This document shows, piece by piece, positions 33,866-43,535 of a stretch of DNA of 46,137 bases. Source of the DNA: Betaproteobacteria bacterium (GTDB lineage: Bacteria > Pseudomonadota > Gammaproteobacteria > Burkholderiales > Thiobacillaceae). The first letter of the stretch is position 1. The number at the start of each line of letters is the position of its first letter. The DNA is taken from positions 1 to 46,137 of the forward strand of contig JAIFKV010000062.1 in assembly GCA_020049415.1 (NCBI GenBank), read 5' to 3'. The notes under the pieces are model-generated. The model saw only the letters and a list, made by a program, of their open reading frames with translations. It was not told the origin of the DNA and did no database searches. A program made the translations under genes and the position numbers.

Positions 33866-34879
33866 ATGATTGAAGGATATGCAGTACCCGACTTCATCAG
33901 CGATTTCTGGCATTACTACATTGCTGGAATCACTGCTGCCGGTATTCTGTTTTCGCTCTGGCTGCTGAAGAGTCAGAGCACACAAAAGCTCGAGCCCGGC
34001 GTACAAGCCGAATTGATGCATCCCACCTGGGATGGTGACTTGCAGGAATTCAACAACCCGCTGCCGCGTTGGTGGATGTGGATGTTCTATTTGCTGATCT
34101 TGTTTGGCGTCGTTTACTTGGTTCTTTACCCAGGTATGGGGAAATATGCGGGAACATTGGGTTGGTCGTCAGCGCAGGAATGGCAAGACGAAAAGACACG
34201 CGTCGATGCTGAGTTCGATAAAGTGTTCCAGCCTTTCGCCAATATGGACATGATGGCGGTTGCCGCAGACCCCACAGCCAAGAAAATGGGTGAACATCTC
34301 TACCTGACGTATTGCTCGCAGTGCCATGGTTCCAGTGGTCAGGGTGGCTCTGGCTTCCCCAACCTGACTGACTCCCAGTGGTTGTTTGGTGGTACGCCCG
34401 ATGACATCAAGAGCAGTTTGGTCAACGGCCGTATAGCTGAGATGCCTGGTGGTCTGGCGGGTGATGCGCAAGGCGCAAAAGAAGTTGCAAACTACGTACT
34501 GTCGCTTGGTGGTAAAGCACACGATGCTGCGCTTGCCTCTTCAGGCAAGGAAAAGTATGCGGCTTGCGCTGGATGTCATGGTGAAGATGGCAAAGGCAAT
34601 GCCGCTGCTGGTTTCCCGAATATTGTCGATGATGCATGGCAATACGGTGGCACTGAAGCAGCGATCACCGAAAGTATCGTCAAGGGACGCAAGGGTGGTA
34701 TGCCAGCGCAACTTGAGATGCTCGGCGAGAACAAGGTGCATCTGCTCGCAGCTTATGTCTGGGGATTGGGGGGCGGTCAAAAACCGGCACCCGTTGAGCC
34801 TGCCGTAGCTGAAGTAGCAACTGATGCAGTTGCTGGTGCAGTAGCAGAAGAAGTTGTTGAGCCAGTTCCGGCCAACTAA
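33866..34879 (+). CDS. ccoP: Cytochrome cbb3 oxidase dihaem subunit III
   Basis: The 337-residue protein has two N-terminal membrane helices (as in most betaproteobacterial CcoP) and two cytochrome c domains, with haem motifs CSQCHGSSGQGG and CAGCHGEDGKG. It takes electrons from soluble cytochromes. The final 35 residues are an Ala/Val/Glu/Pro-rich low-complexity tail (PAVAEVATDAVAGAVAEE), which is unusual in length. A ribosome site AGGAGA precedes the start. Confidence 0.97.
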   Translation: MIEGYAVPDFISDFWHYYIAGITAAGILFSLWLLKSQSTQKLEPGVQAELMHPTWDGDLQEFNNPLPRWWMWMFYLLILFGVVYLVLYPGMGKYAGTLGWSSAQEWQDEKTRVDAEFDKVFQPFANMDMMAVAADPTAKKMGEHLYLTYCSQCHGSSGQGGSGFPNLTDSQWLFGGTPDDIKSSLVNGRIAEMPGGLAGDAQGAKEVANYVLSLGGKAHDAALASSGKEKYAACAGCHGEDGKGNAAAGFPNIVDDAWQYGGTEAAITESIVKGRKGGMPAQLEMLGENKVHLLAAYVWGLGGGQKPAPVEPAVAEVATDAVAGAVAEEVVEPVPAN

Positions 34880-34916
34880 CTGCTTTAAATTCCGGGGCTG
34901 GCCGATCGGGCCGGCT

Positions 34917-34956
34917 CCGGAAGCAAACCGGTTCATACGAGCCAGTTTGCTTCCGG
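34917..34956 (+). terminator. Hairpin after ccoP
   Basis: CCGGAAGCAAACCGG (34917-34931) pairs with CCAGTTTGCTTCCGG (34942-34956) with one G-T pair and a 10-base loop. No T-run follows, so it may slow the polymerase or protect the ccoNOQP messenger instead of ending it. Confidence 0.55.
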
Positions 34957-35066
34957 GTAGTCATGGAAGTTTCCAATTATTCCGAAATTTTTTATCGGGA
35001 TTTGTTCTTTGCCGGACATGAACAATGGAAATGCCCTAGACGTGGAACTGAAGAAAGAGGCAACTC

Positions 35067-36488
35067 GTGGCTGATAAAGACCCTCAAATTCCCATCATTC
35101 GAGATGAAGAAAGCGAGCAAGAGCAATCGCTCTATGCTGTGCATCAAAAAATCTATCCGCGTGCCGTCTCTGGCATCTTCAACTACTGGCGCGTCGGACT
35201 GATACTGCTGACGCAAGTCATTTTTTACGGCTTGCCGTGGTTGCAGTGGGATGATCGCCAGGCCGTTCTATTCGATTTGGGCGCGCGCAAGTTTTATCTG
35301 CTTGACTGGGTTTTCTGGCCGCAGGATTTTGTCTGGCTGGCTGCGATACTGATTATCTCGGCGTTGTCTCTTTTCTTGTTCACCGCGATAGCGGGCCGCT
35401 TGTGGTGTGGCTATGCATGTCCTCAAACTGTTTATACGCAAGTATTCATCTGGGTAGAACGTTGGTTCGAGGGTGATCATAACAAGCAGAAAAAACTTAG
35501 CGAGGCACCGTGGTCAGCGAACAAAGTGCTGCGTCGCGGTGGCAAACATGTCGCTTGGATTTTGCTTTCGCTGTGGACAGGTTTTACCTTTGTCGGCTAC
35601 TACACACCGATCCATCTGTTGGCGGAAGAATTCATCACCTGGACATTAGGTCCCTGGGAAACCTTCTGGATTTTCTTCTATGGCTTTGCCACTTGGGGGT
35701 TCGCGGGTTTCATGCGCGAGCAGGTATGCAAATACATGTGCCCCTACGCTCGTTTCCAGAGTGTGATGTTTGATCAGGACACGTTGATTATTACCTACGA
35801 TTACAAGCGCGGTGAACCCCGTGGCACACGCAAGAAGAGCGTCGACTACAAGGCGGCAGGTCTGGGCGAATGTGTTGATTGCGGTATTTGTGTGCAGGTT
35901 TGTCCTACCGGCATTGATATTCGTAATGGTCTGCAATATATGTGCATCGGATGCGCGGCTTGTATCGATGCGTGTGATCAGGTTATGGATAAAATGGGTT
36001 ACCCAAAAGGACTGGTTCGTTATTCAACGCAAAATGCTATTGATGGGAAATATCCCAGCAAGGATATTGTCAAGCATACACTCCGTCCGCGAACCCTGGC
36101 CTATATGTTCCTGTTGGGGGCAATCTGCATCGCTTTCGTTTACACGCTTGTCAATCGGGTGCCGTTAAGAACAGACGTATTGCGCGATCGTCTTGTACTT
36201 TCACGCGTTGCTGATAATGGGCAAATAGAGAATTTGTATCGGTTGCAGGTAATCAATATGGATGGAAGTCCACATCGTTACAGTATTTCCGTCAGTGGAA
36301 TCGATGGCTTGAGCATGATCTCCGGCAGTTCAGTTGATATTCCCGCACTCGGCACGGAAAACGTTAATGTAGTTCTGCGTGTCGATGGCGGGCAATTAAA
36401 GCGCCCCAGTCAGCCAATTATCTTTACGATCAAGGCTGAAGATAATGCCAAGATCGTTCGTGAAGCTAAATCCAGTTTCCTTAAGTAA
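35067..36488 (+). CDS. ccoG: CcoG/RdxA-type iron-sulfur copper reductase for cbb3 assembly
   Basis: The 473-residue membrane protein has about five hydrophobic segments and two [4Fe-4S] sites, CVDCGICVQVCPTG and CIGCAACIDACD, plus the family stretches GRLWCGYACPQTVYTQVF and REQVCKYMCPYARFQSVMFD. A C-terminal immunoglobulin-like domain (LVLSRVADNGQIENLYRLQV onward) lies outside. CcoG reduces Cu(II) for delivery to the oxidase. The gene starts with GTG at 35067, after a GAAAGAGG site. fixH follows within four bases. Confidence 0.96.
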   Translation: MADKDPQIPIIRDEESEQEQSLYAVHQKIYPRAVSGIFNYWRVGLILLTQVIFYGLPWLQWDDRQAVLFDLGARKFYLLDWVFWPQDFVWLAAILIISALSLFLFTAIAGRLWCGYACPQTVYTQVFIWVERWFEGDHNKQKKLSEAPWSANKVLRRGGKHVAWILLSLWTGFTFVGYYTPIHLLAEEFITWTLGPWETFWIFFYGFATWGFAGFMREQVCKYMCPYARFQSVMFDQDTLIITYDYKRGEPRGTRKKSVDYKAAGLGECVDCGICVQVCPTGIDIRNGLQYMCIGCAACIDACDQVMDKMGYPKGLVRYSTQNAIDGKYPSKDIVKHTLRPRTLAYMFLLGAICIAFVYTLVNRVPLRTDVLRDRLVLSRVADNGQIENLYRLQVINMDGSPHRYSISVSGIDGLSMISGSSVDIPALGTENVNVVLRVDGGQLKRPSQPIIFTIKAEDNAKIVREAKSSFLK

Positions 36489-36492
36489 GGTC

Positions 36493-37014
36493 ATGAATGT
36501 GATTGAAGATACTCTGCAGAGACCTTGGTGGAAGGAGCCTATGCTATGGTTGGTCGCTGGTTTGCCGGCGATCGTGGTTGTAGCAAGCTTCATAACTTAT
36601 TTTATCGCGGCCAATAATCCGGATCCGTTGGTCAACGCTGGCTACCAGAAGGTAGGTATGGCGCCTGGTAAAGACATGTCGCGAGAACGAAGGGCTCTTA
36701 GTCTTCAAATCGGCGGTGAACTGGTGATGTTGGATGGAACTGCTAACCTCAAGTTGTCAGGGCGTCTCGATACGATGCCCGCACAACTCGAATTGCTTTT
36801 GCTGCATCCCACTCATGCCGATCAGGACGTTCGTGTACAACTGCGCGAGATCGGGAATGGTGAGTATGTGGGGAGTATGCCGATGATGTTGCAGGGTAAT
36901 TGGCAATGGATTCTAGAACCAATTGATGGTGCTTGGCGTCTTGCCGGGGGGCTGACTTTGCCTTTGGATGGTGGCCTGAAACTGGGAAGTAAAGAATTTA
37001 ATAACCACCCGTAA
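36493..37014 (+). CDS. ccoH: FixH-like cbb3 assembly protein
   Basis: The 173-residue protein has one N-terminal membrane helix (MLWLVAGLPAIVVVASFITYFI, about residues 17-38) and a periplasmic beta-rich domain ending in GNWQWILEPIDGAWRLAGG, which fits the FixH/CcoH family. It helps mature the oxidase and stays associated with it. The ATG at 36493 was chosen over an in-frame start inside ccoG because the anchor follows directly. Confidence 0.9.
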   Translation: MNVIEDTLQRPWWKEPMLWLVAGLPAIVVVASFITYFIAANNPDPLVNAGYQKVGMAPGKDMSRERRALSLQIGGELVMLDGTANLKLSGRLDTMPAQLELLLLHPTHADQDVRVQLREIGNGEYVGSMPMMLQGNWQWILEPIDGAWRLAGGLTLPLDGGLKLGSKEFNNHP

Positions 37015-37039
37015 GCGTATTTTTTAAAAGGAGATTGAA

Positions 37040-37177
37040 ATGGATAGCGTTGTCATGAAAGAGTTGTTCGGGACAGATATCGGCCTGCTGAGTCTGTTCA
37101 CCATCGGTTTTCTTATCGCCATGGGGTTATACCTTTGGTTCAAACTGTCGAAGAAGTCGCACGAAGGCGGAAACTGA
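37040..37177 (+). CDS. DUF3149-like small membrane protein
   Basis: A 45-residue frame follows AAAAGGAGA at good spacing. It has one membrane helix (GLLSLFTIGFLIAMGLYLWF) between an N-terminal part, KELFGTDIGLL, and a basic end, LSKKSHEGGN; the pattern is that of DUF3149 proteins, which often close cco clusters in betaproteobacteria. The function is unknown. A strong terminator follows. Confidence 0.85.
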   Translation: MDSVVMKELFGTDIGLLSLFTIGFLIAMGLYLWFKLSKKSHEGGN

Positions 37178-37199
37178 ATCTGTCGATCAGTTTTTGCCA

Positions 37200-37234
37200 T
37201 TCGGGCCGACATAATGTCGGCCCGAATTATTTCT
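37200..37234 (+). terminator. Rho-independent terminator after the cbb3 cluster
   Basis: TTCGGGCCGACAT (37200-37212) pairs perfectly with ATGTCGGCCCGAA (37214-37226), followed by TTATTTCT. It closes the unit that runs from ccoN, or earlier, through the DUF3149 gene. Confidence 0.9.
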
Positions 37235-37287
37235 GTGATTGCCGAATTGGATTTATCCGGGCTTTAGATTGACGAGAAAAGTAAATT

Positions 37288-37314
37288 TCAAGATTTAACG
37301 GCACAAGCCGATAC
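37288..37314 (+). promoter_or_regulatory. Sigma-28 (FliA)-like promoter of the chemoreceptor gene
   Basis: TCAAGATT-N11-GCCGATAC fits the flagellar consensus TAAAGTTT-N11-GCCGATAA at 6 of 8 and 7 of 8 positions with exact spacing. It lies 69 bases before the chemoreceptor start, as expected for late flagellar and chemotaxis genes. Confidence 0.7.
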
Positions 37315-37383
37315 AGTTATTCATATTGATCGTCTGCGTCTTTTTGCAGAAACTGAAGTTACTTTCTTGTCGAGAGATCAGCC

Positions 37384-38994
37384 ATGCCCCAGATCGTTAC
37401 AACTTCAATCCAGTCAAAAATCCTTTTGGCGATTTCGCTGATCTTCGTGGCTGTCTTGGCGACATCGACATGGATGACCGCGAGCAAGGAGCGTTCGCTG
37501 GCAAAGGAAATCGCGCTCGATAAAGCGATGGTCATGTCGCTTTCCTATTTCGATGGCATCAATACGATGATGCTCACTGGAACGATGGATCAGCACGAAT
37601 CTCTGCGGAAAAAATATCTGTCAACGCCTGGCGTGCGTGATATTCGGGTTGTGCATACGCCTGGGACGCTGGATGGTGTAACGACCATGCCAGCACCGCC
37701 TCAAGATGCGCTGGACGAGCGTGGCACCAAGGGGGAAATGGTCAGCGAATTTGGTGAGGATGATAACGGTCGTTTCGTAACCGTCCTGACACCCTTGCCG
37801 GCAAGCGCGAACCACATGGGTACAAATTGTCTGAGTTGTCATCAGGTTGCGCAGGGTACGGTACTGGGGGCGGTGCGGATGACTTATTCCCTGAGCCAAC
37901 TGGATGGTGAATTTCGTCGCAACCTGATCACGGTTGCGGGCACGAATCTGGTGTTGTCGTTTTTGGGTATTGCACTCGTTATCGGCTTGTTGCGGCGCAT
38001 CGTGATTCTGCCTTTATCGAAGATGCGCGGATCAATGCAGGCAATAGAGCAGAACTCCGATCTGACGCAAAGACTTGACGTTGCCAGTAAAGATGAGGTT
38101 GGCTCATTGGCACAGGCCATTAACGGCATGTTGGACAAATTTGGTTCCAGCCTTGGCTTGGTCACAGATACTTCGACGCAATTGACTAACGCCGCCGATC
38201 GTATCGCCTCGGCTTCCACTCAAACCGCCGAAGCGGCTAGCCAGCAATTGCAAGAAGCTTCATCGACAGAACGTTCGATCCTCGATCTCAAGAATATTGC
38301 GGCCGAAGCGGGCAGCAGCGCGGCGCGAACTGCGGAAGCCTCCGTTGACGCCGACCGTGAGGCCGGCAAAACAACACAAACCACGCGTGATGCAATTGCT
38401 GGAATCTTGTCTCTGGTTGCAGAAATCCAGCAGGCTGCGGAGGTGATTGAAGCGCTTGATCAACGTAGCCAGAACGTGAGTGATGTGCTCGATGTCATCA
38501 AGGGAATCGCCGAGCAAACCAATCTGCTGGCACTTAATGCCGCGATCGAGGCCGCGCGGGCGGGCGAAATGGGGCGTGGATTCGCTGTCGTGGCGGATGA
38601 GGTGCGCAAGTTGGCGAATATGTCGCATGAATCGACACGCAGTATTGAGGAAATCGTGTTGCAACTTCGGCAGGAAGCGAAGCGCGCGGTACAAGTCATG
38701 CATTCCGCGCGTGAAACGGCATCGCAACATAGCCAGGCGCTCGGAAACTCGATGGGCGGTCTGGATCAGATTGTGGTGCGGGTGAGGGATATCCGCGAAC
38801 TGAATGCACAGATGGAGCATTCGGTTCGCTCTCAGTCCGAACTGACCGACAATGTTGATCAGCGTGTTTCCAACATAGGCCGTATAGCAGAGCGAACCGC
38901 CAGCGAGGCGGTTGGAACACGCCAGGTAAGTGAGGAATTGGTGGCGCTGGCGCGCGAACTGAACAATCTGGTGAGTCACTTCCGTTTGCACTGA
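37384..38994 (+). CDS. Methyl-accepting chemotaxis protein with a periplasmic c-type haem motif
   Basis: The 536-residue receptor has an N-terminal helix (residues 11-30), a periplasmic domain to about 180 and a second helix (about 183-202). A HAMP domain follows (about 203-256), then a long signalling domain with the hairpin tip [38 protein letters not shown]. The sensor domain holds CLSCH (Cys149, Cys152, His153), a cytochrome c haem attachment motif, after MGTN and before a [11 protein letters not shown] strand. Haem c receptors of this sort act as redox, oxygen or NO sensors in other bacteria. It lies directly after the cbb3 cluster and has a sigma-28-like promoter. No pentapeptide for CheR binding is seen at the end (VSHFRLH). 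Confidence 0.94.
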   Translation: MPQIVTTSIQSKILLAISLIFVAVLATSTWMTASKERSLAKEIALDKAMVMSLSYFDGINTMMLTGTMDQHESLRKKYLSTPGVRDIRVVHTPGTLDGVTTMPAPPQDALDERGTKGEMVSEFGEDDNGRFVTVLTPLPASANHMGTNCLSCHQVAQGTVLGAVRMTYSLSQLDGEFRRNLITVAGTNLVLSFLGIALVIGLLRRIVILPLSKMRGSMQAIEQNSDLTQRLDVASKDEVGSLAQAINGMLDKFGSSLGLVTDTSTQLTNAADRIASASTQTAEAASQQLQEASSTERSILDLKNIAAEAGSSAARTAEASVDADREAGKTTQTTRDAIAGILSLVAEIQQAAEVIEALDQRSQNVSDVLDVIKGIAEQTNLLALNAAIEAARAGEMGRGFAVVADEVRKLANMSHESTRSIEEIVLQLRQEAKRAVQVMHSARETASQHSQALGNSMGGLDQIVVRVRDIRELNAQMEHSVRSQSELTDNVDQRVSNIGRIAERTASEAVGTRQVSEELVALARELNNLVSHFRLH

Positions 38995-39157
38995 TCCAAC
39001 ATGAATGTCGGCGCTGACCGTATTGTGGCTGAAGGTGGTTGCGCCGCAATGTGATTTTCTTGCTTGCCTGGATGGGCTTTGCCCGACTTGGGGAATCGTC
39101 ATTTCGGTCGCCTGATGGCACTATCTGATCCGGCTCATTCATGTCTGGAATTTTTTT

Positions 39158-41956
39158 ATGTCAACCGTATCGTTATCGCACCTGAAAGAATTTCGTAGCC
39201 GCGAGCGGTTGCTTAGCCTGCTCCTTAGCAGAGTCTTGAAGCGCCAGTTGGCACCTGCGTTATATCGCGTCATCGGCGAGTTGCGACTTGGATTTATCGC
39301 ACTTCGCACGCATGAGTCGCAAACGCGGCGTCGACAATTGATCGATTTGATCAACCGGCAGGAACCAGAAGCGGTAAGTCAAATCATTCGCGCCTTCAAT
39401 ATTTATTTCAGCCTGATCAATATTGCTGAAGAATCTATTGCCTTGCGTGAGCGCCGGCGTTCTGTTCAGCAGGGCGCGCGGATGTGGCCGGGTTCATTTC
39501 ATGACACCCTGTTGATGTTGCAAAAACAGGGCGTAAGTGCCGCTGAGCTAAAGAATCTGCTTGATCAATTGTGTTTCCTGCCGGTCATCACCGCGCACCC
39601 CTCCGAGGCAAAGCGGCGCACGATCAAAGGCGCATTACGCAATATTTTCCTTTCGATGGAGGCGTTGGATGACCCGCGCTGTCGCGGGATGTATCGTCAA
39701 GAAGCGATTCAGCAACTCTCCAACCAGATTCATATCCTCTGGAATACGGACGAGGTGCGTGCCAATAAGCTCGATGTCAGCGACGAAATTCGTGCGGGTT
39801 TGTCCTACTTTCCGCTTTCACTTTTCCAGGCGGTAACGCAGGTATACCGAAATTTCACCCGCTCGCTGGTCGATGTTTATGGCGAAAATGCACCTGAGGA
39901 AATCGGCACCCCCAGCTTCCTGCGGTTCGGTTCCTGGATTGGCGGCGACCGCGACGGACATCCCCTGGTAACCACTCAAGTCACGGCGATGGCTTGGCGA
40001 ATGCAGTCGCAAACCGCTTACAACGAGTATTTGCGCCGACTTCAACAGTTGAGCGACCAGCTTTCTTACTCGATCCGGCTCTGTCGTCCATCGGATGCTT
40101 TCATGGCTGATCTCGCAAGAGATGTCGAGAAAGATGGCGTCGAGTTGGGCGCGGACGAGAAGCTGTTTTTACAGGAGCCTTACCGGCGCAAGCTGGAAAT
40201 CATGTGGTTGCGTATTCGACGCAATCTCGCGCTGACTGAAAAAACCGATGAATTCAGCCATGGTTTGGGGCATGAGCAGGCCGGTTATGCCAGCGATAAA
40301 GCCTTTTTGACCGATCTGCACCTGATTCGTGACTCCTTGATCAGCCATGGCGACAGTGAGGTCGCCAATCGAGAAGTGCTTGATCTCATTCGTTTGGTGG
40401 AAACCTTCGGCTTTCATTTGCTACAGCTGGATGTCCGTCAGGAATCAACCCGGCATAGCCAGACTGTCGCGGAAGTTCTGCGCGCGGCAATGGATATCGA
40501 TTACTTGGCGCTGGATGAAGAGGCGCGTCTGGCGCTGCTGGGCGACGCGATCGCCAATCCCAATGCGTTGCAATTCGATCTCGCCAGCTTGTCGCCGAAT
40601 GCACAGGAAACACTGCGCTTGTTCCAGCTTATCGCGCATGCTCGGCGCAGTCTGGGCGCGGCCTGCTTTGGCAAGTACGTGATCTCGATGACGCATTCAG
40701 CGTCGCATGTCATGGAGGTGATGTTGCTGGCATCGCAGGCCGGTCTGGCGGGGCGTCTGGCCGGCAAGTGGTATTGCCATATCGGTGTGTCGCCGTTGTT
40801 CGAAACGATCGATGATTTGCAGCGCGTCGAGTCGGTGTTGACCCAGCTTTATCAATTGCCGACTTACCGCCAATTGCTGGATGCGGAAGGGCAAGGCCAG
40901 GAAATCATGTTGGGGTATTCCGATTCCTGCAAAGACGGCGGTATTCTGGCTTCGGCATGGAGTCTTTACGAAGCGCAAAAACGCATCGTTGCAACTTCAC
41001 GGGCGGCGGACATTCCATGTCGTCTGTTCCACGGTCGCGGCGGCACCCTGGGACGCGGCGGCGGCCCGACTTATGAGGCCATCCTTGCTCAGCCGGCTGG
41101 AACCGTGCGCGGCCAACTCAAACTGACCGAGCAAGGTGAAGTGTTGTTCTACAAATACAACAACATGGAAACCGCAGTGTATGAATTGACGCTCGGTGTC
41201 AGTGGCCTGCTGTGTGCCAGTAGTCACATCATTGGCGGTGCGCAGCCGGATCGTAAAGATTATCTTGGCATCATGGATGAGATCGCGCGTTCTGGTGAAC
41301 GCCATTACCGATTGCTCACTGAAAATACGCCCGGCTTCCTGGATTATTTCTATGAAGCTACGCCAGTCCGTGAAATCGGTTTGATGAATATCGGCTCACG
41401 TCCCTCGCACCGTAAAACCGGCGATCGCTCGAAGGATTCGGTGCGCGCTATCGGCTGGGTATTCGCCTGGGGGCAATCGCGCCATGCGCTGCCAGCCTGG
41501 TACGGTATCGGCTCGGCGCTGGAAAGCTGGCGCGGCAATGATCTTTCGCGTCTGGCCAAGTTGCAGACCATGTATCGAGACTGGCCTTTCTTCCGTACCT
41601 TGCTCGCCAATGCGCAGATGGCTCTGAGCAAGACGGATATGAATATTGCTCACGAGTACGCCAGCCTCTGTGCGGATGCGGCCAGCGGAAAGCGTGTTTA
41701 CGACACTATTCGCGATGAATACCTGCGCAGTGTTCGGCAGATACTGAATGTGGCCGATATCCAGTCCTTGCTGGAAGAGTCGCCTGATCTCGCCATTTCG
41801 CTCAACCAGCGCAACCCTTATCTGGATCCGCTGAATCATATTCAGGCTGTTTTGTTGCGCAAATTACGCCAGGATGAAGCTGCCGATAGTCCTTGGCTTG
41901 AGCCATTGCTGCGCTCGATCAATGCGATAGCCGCTGGCATGCGCAATACCGGATAA
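39158..41956 (+). CDS. ppc: Phosphoenolpyruvate carboxylase
   Basis: The 932-residue enzyme forms oxaloacetate from PEP and bicarbonate. Catalytic signatures: VITAHPSEAKRRTIKG (TAHPTE-like, with serine), WIGGDRDGHPLVT, YSDSCKDGG, FHGRGGTLGRGGGPTYEAI, LTEQGEVLFYKYNN and RPSHRKTGDRSKDSVRAIGWVFAW. The C-terminal SINAIAAGMRNTG is the usual end. It is slightly longer than the E. coli enzyme (883). The start lies in a T-rich stretch with a weak ribosome site. Confidence 0.97.
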   Translation: MSTVSLSHLKEFRSRERLLSLLLSRVLKRQLAPALYRVIGELRLGFIALRTHESQTRRRQLIDLINRQEPEAVSQIIRAFNIYFSLINIAEESIALRERRRSVQQGARMWPGSFHDTLLMLQKQGVSAAELKNLLDQLCFLPVITAHPSEAKRRTIKGALRNIFLSMEALDDPRCRGMYRQEAIQQLSNQIHILWNTDEVRANKLDVSDEIRAGLSYFPLSLFQAVTQVYRNFTRSLVDVYGENAPEEIGTPSFLRFGSWIGGDRDGHPLVTTQVTAMAWRMQSQTAYNEYLRRLQQLSDQLSYSIRLCRPSDAFMADLARDVEKDGVELGADEKLFLQEPYRRKLEIMWLRIRRNLALTEKTDEFSHGLGHEQAGYASDKAFLTDLHLIRDSLISHGDSEVANREVLDLIRLVETFGFHLLQLDVRQESTRHSQTVAEVLRAAMDIDYLALDEEARLALLGDAIANPNALQFDLASLSPNAQETLRLFQLIAHARRSLGAACFGKYVISMTHSASHVMEVMLLASQAGLAGRLAGKWYCHIGVSPLFETIDDLQRVESVLTQLYQLPTYRQLLDAEGQGQEIMLGYSDSCKDGGILASAWSLYEAQKRIVATSRAADIPCRLFHGRGGTLGRGGGPTYEAILAQPAGTVRGQLKLTEQGEVLFYKYNNMETAVYELTLGVSGLLCASSHIIGGAQPDRKDYLGIMDEIARSGERHYRLLTENTPGFLDYFYEATPVREIGLMNIGSRPSHRKTGDRSKDSVRAIGWVFAWGQSRHALPAWYGIGSALESWRGNDLSRLAKLQTMYRDWPFFRTLLANAQMALSKTDMNIAHEYASLCADAASGKRVYDTIRDEYLRSVRQILNVADIQSLLEESPDLAISLNQRNPYLDPLNHIQAVLLRKLRQDEAADSPWLEPLLRSINAIAAGMRNTG

Positions 41957-41961
41957 ATATT

Positions 41962-42696
41962 GTGCTGCGTCCTGTTTTCAAAATTCTGCGTCTGACCAGT
42001 CTCGTTCTTACCGGGGTGGGTACTGCGCTGTTTCTTTATCAGCGCATGGATCGGGTCGCTCGCAACCAGCAGTTGATGGCGTGGGCGAGACGTTTGATGC
42101 GCATCCTGAAGATTGAATTGCGCGTTAGTGGCGCGCCGCCGACGGGGGGGGCGGTGCTGGTGGCGAATCATGTTTCCTGGTTGGATATTCATGTTTTGCA
42201 CAGTCTTTTGCCGGCGCGGTTCATTTCCAAAGCAGAAGTTCGTGATTGGCCTTTGCTGGGACATCTGGCAAGAGCGGCTGGCACCTTGTTCATCACGCGC
42301 GAGAAAAAATCGGATGCGATTCGGGTGAATCAGGAAATGGCGGCCGAGTTGCGGGCGGGGGAGTGTCTGGCCTTTTTCCCAGAAGGCACCACCTCGGACG
42401 GGCAGGAGATGCGAGCATTTTTCCCGTCATTATTTCAACCCGCTGTCGAGGCCGGTTGCCCGGTTATTCCGGCGGCTATTCGATACCTGAATTTACAAGG
42501 CGGACCCTGCCTGGAAGCGGCTTATCACGGCGACCTGACGCTGTTGGCATCGTTCTGGCGCATCGCCAAGTTGCGCGGCATGGTGGTGGAAGTGACCTTC
42601 CTGCCGGCCCTGGAAAACAACGGGAATCATCGGCGGGAATTGGCGAAACAAGCTGAAGCGGCGATTCGATCGGCGCTCGGTTTGTATAGGCGTTAG
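41962..42696 (+). CDS. plsC: 1-acyl-sn-glycerol-3-phosphate acyltransferase family protein
   Basis: The 244-residue membrane-associated acyltransferase has an N-terminal hydrophobic segment, the catalytic NHVSWLDIHVL (His70, Asp75; HX4D motif), ISKAEVRDWPLLG, and FFPEGTTSDGQEM for substrate binding. It likely acylates lysophosphatidate in phospholipid synthesis; ornithine-lipid-type acyltransferases are alternatives. It begins with GTG at 41962, six bases after ppc. Confidence 0.9.
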   Translation: MLRPVFKILRLTSLVLTGVGTALFLYQRMDRVARNQQLMAWARRLMRILKIELRVSGAPPTGGAVLVANHVSWLDIHVLHSLLPARFISKAEVRDWPLLGHLARAAGTLFITREKKSDAIRVNQEMAAELRAGECLAFFPEGTTSDGQEMRAFFPSLFQPAVEAGCPVIPAAIRYLNLQGGPCLEAAYHGDLTLLASFWRIAKLRGMVVEVTFLPALENNGNHRRELAKQAEAAIRSALGLYRR

Positions 42697-42713
42697 GCGT
42701 TTTGTTGACTGGC

Positions 42714-43535
42714 TTACGAACCCGGCGTGCCTCTGGCGTCGCAGTTGACCTGGAAGCACTGCTCGTCTTCCAGACGGAAGGCGGTCAGTGCGCCACCCCA
42801 CAGGCAGCCGGTATCGAGCGCAATGACATCTTTCCTGATCAGCAGGCCAAGCGTCGACCAGTGGCCGAATAAAATGCGTACATCCCCGCTGGCGCGGCCG
42901 GGGAAATCGAACCAAGGCGTCAGTTCGCTCGGAGCGCTGTCGAGACCGAGTTTGTGCTGGAATTCCAGGCTGCCATCCTGATACAGGTAGCGGGTGCGGG
43001 TCAGCGTGTTGGCGATGCAGCGCAGGCGGTCCTGGCCATGCAATTCGGCTGACCAGCGGCGTGGTTCGTTGCCGTACATGCGGCCAAGGAAGTTGCGCCA
43101 ATCCGGTCCGCGCAGTGCAGTTTGGAGTTCGCCGGCCAGTTGTTCCGCCTGATCGGAACTCCAACTGGGCGATAACCCGGCATGAACCATCAGCCATGCG
43201 CCGTCCCGATGCAGTAGTGGACGCATGCGCAGCCAATGCAGCAGGGTGTCGCGGTCCGGGGCGGCAAGAATCATTTCCAGCGTGTCTTTGCGATGCGGCG
43301 GCACGAAGCCTTCAGCCACCGCCAGCAGATGCAGATCGTGATTGCCCAGCACGGCGACGACGCAATCGTCGTGCGCCTGGCACCAGCGAAGCACCGCCAG
43401 CGAGTCTTCGCCTCGGTTGACCAGGTCACCGGTGATCCAGAGTCGGTCACGTGTTCGGTCGAAGTTCAGGGTGGCCAGTAATTCTTCCAGCGCGGTATGA
43501 CAACCCTGGATGTCGCCGACGACATAAGTGCTCAT
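42714..43535 (-). CDS. apaH: Diadenosine tetraphosphatase (symmetrical)
   Basis: The 273-residue metallophosphatase has the motifs VGDIQGCHTALEELL, ITGDLVNRGEDSLAVLRW and VLGNHDLHLLAVAEG, and ends with MVHAGLSPSWS and ALDTGCLWGGALTAFRLED. It splits Ap4A into two ADP. It overlaps ttcA by four bases and converges on plsC. Confidence 0.97.
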   Translation of the reverse strand: MSTYVVGDIQGCHTALEELLATLNFDRTRDRLWITGDLVNRGEDSLAVLRWCQAHDDCVVAVLGNHDLHLLAVAEGFVPPHRKDTLEMILAAPDRDTLLHWLRMRPLLHRDGAWLMVHAGLSPSWSSDQAEQLAGELQTALRGPDWRNFLGRMYGNEPRRWSAELHGQDRLRCIANTLTRTRYLYQDGSLEFQHKLGLDSAPSELTPWFDFPGRASGDVRILFGHWSTLGLLIRKDVIALDTGCLWGGALTAFRLEDEQCFQVNCDARGTPGS

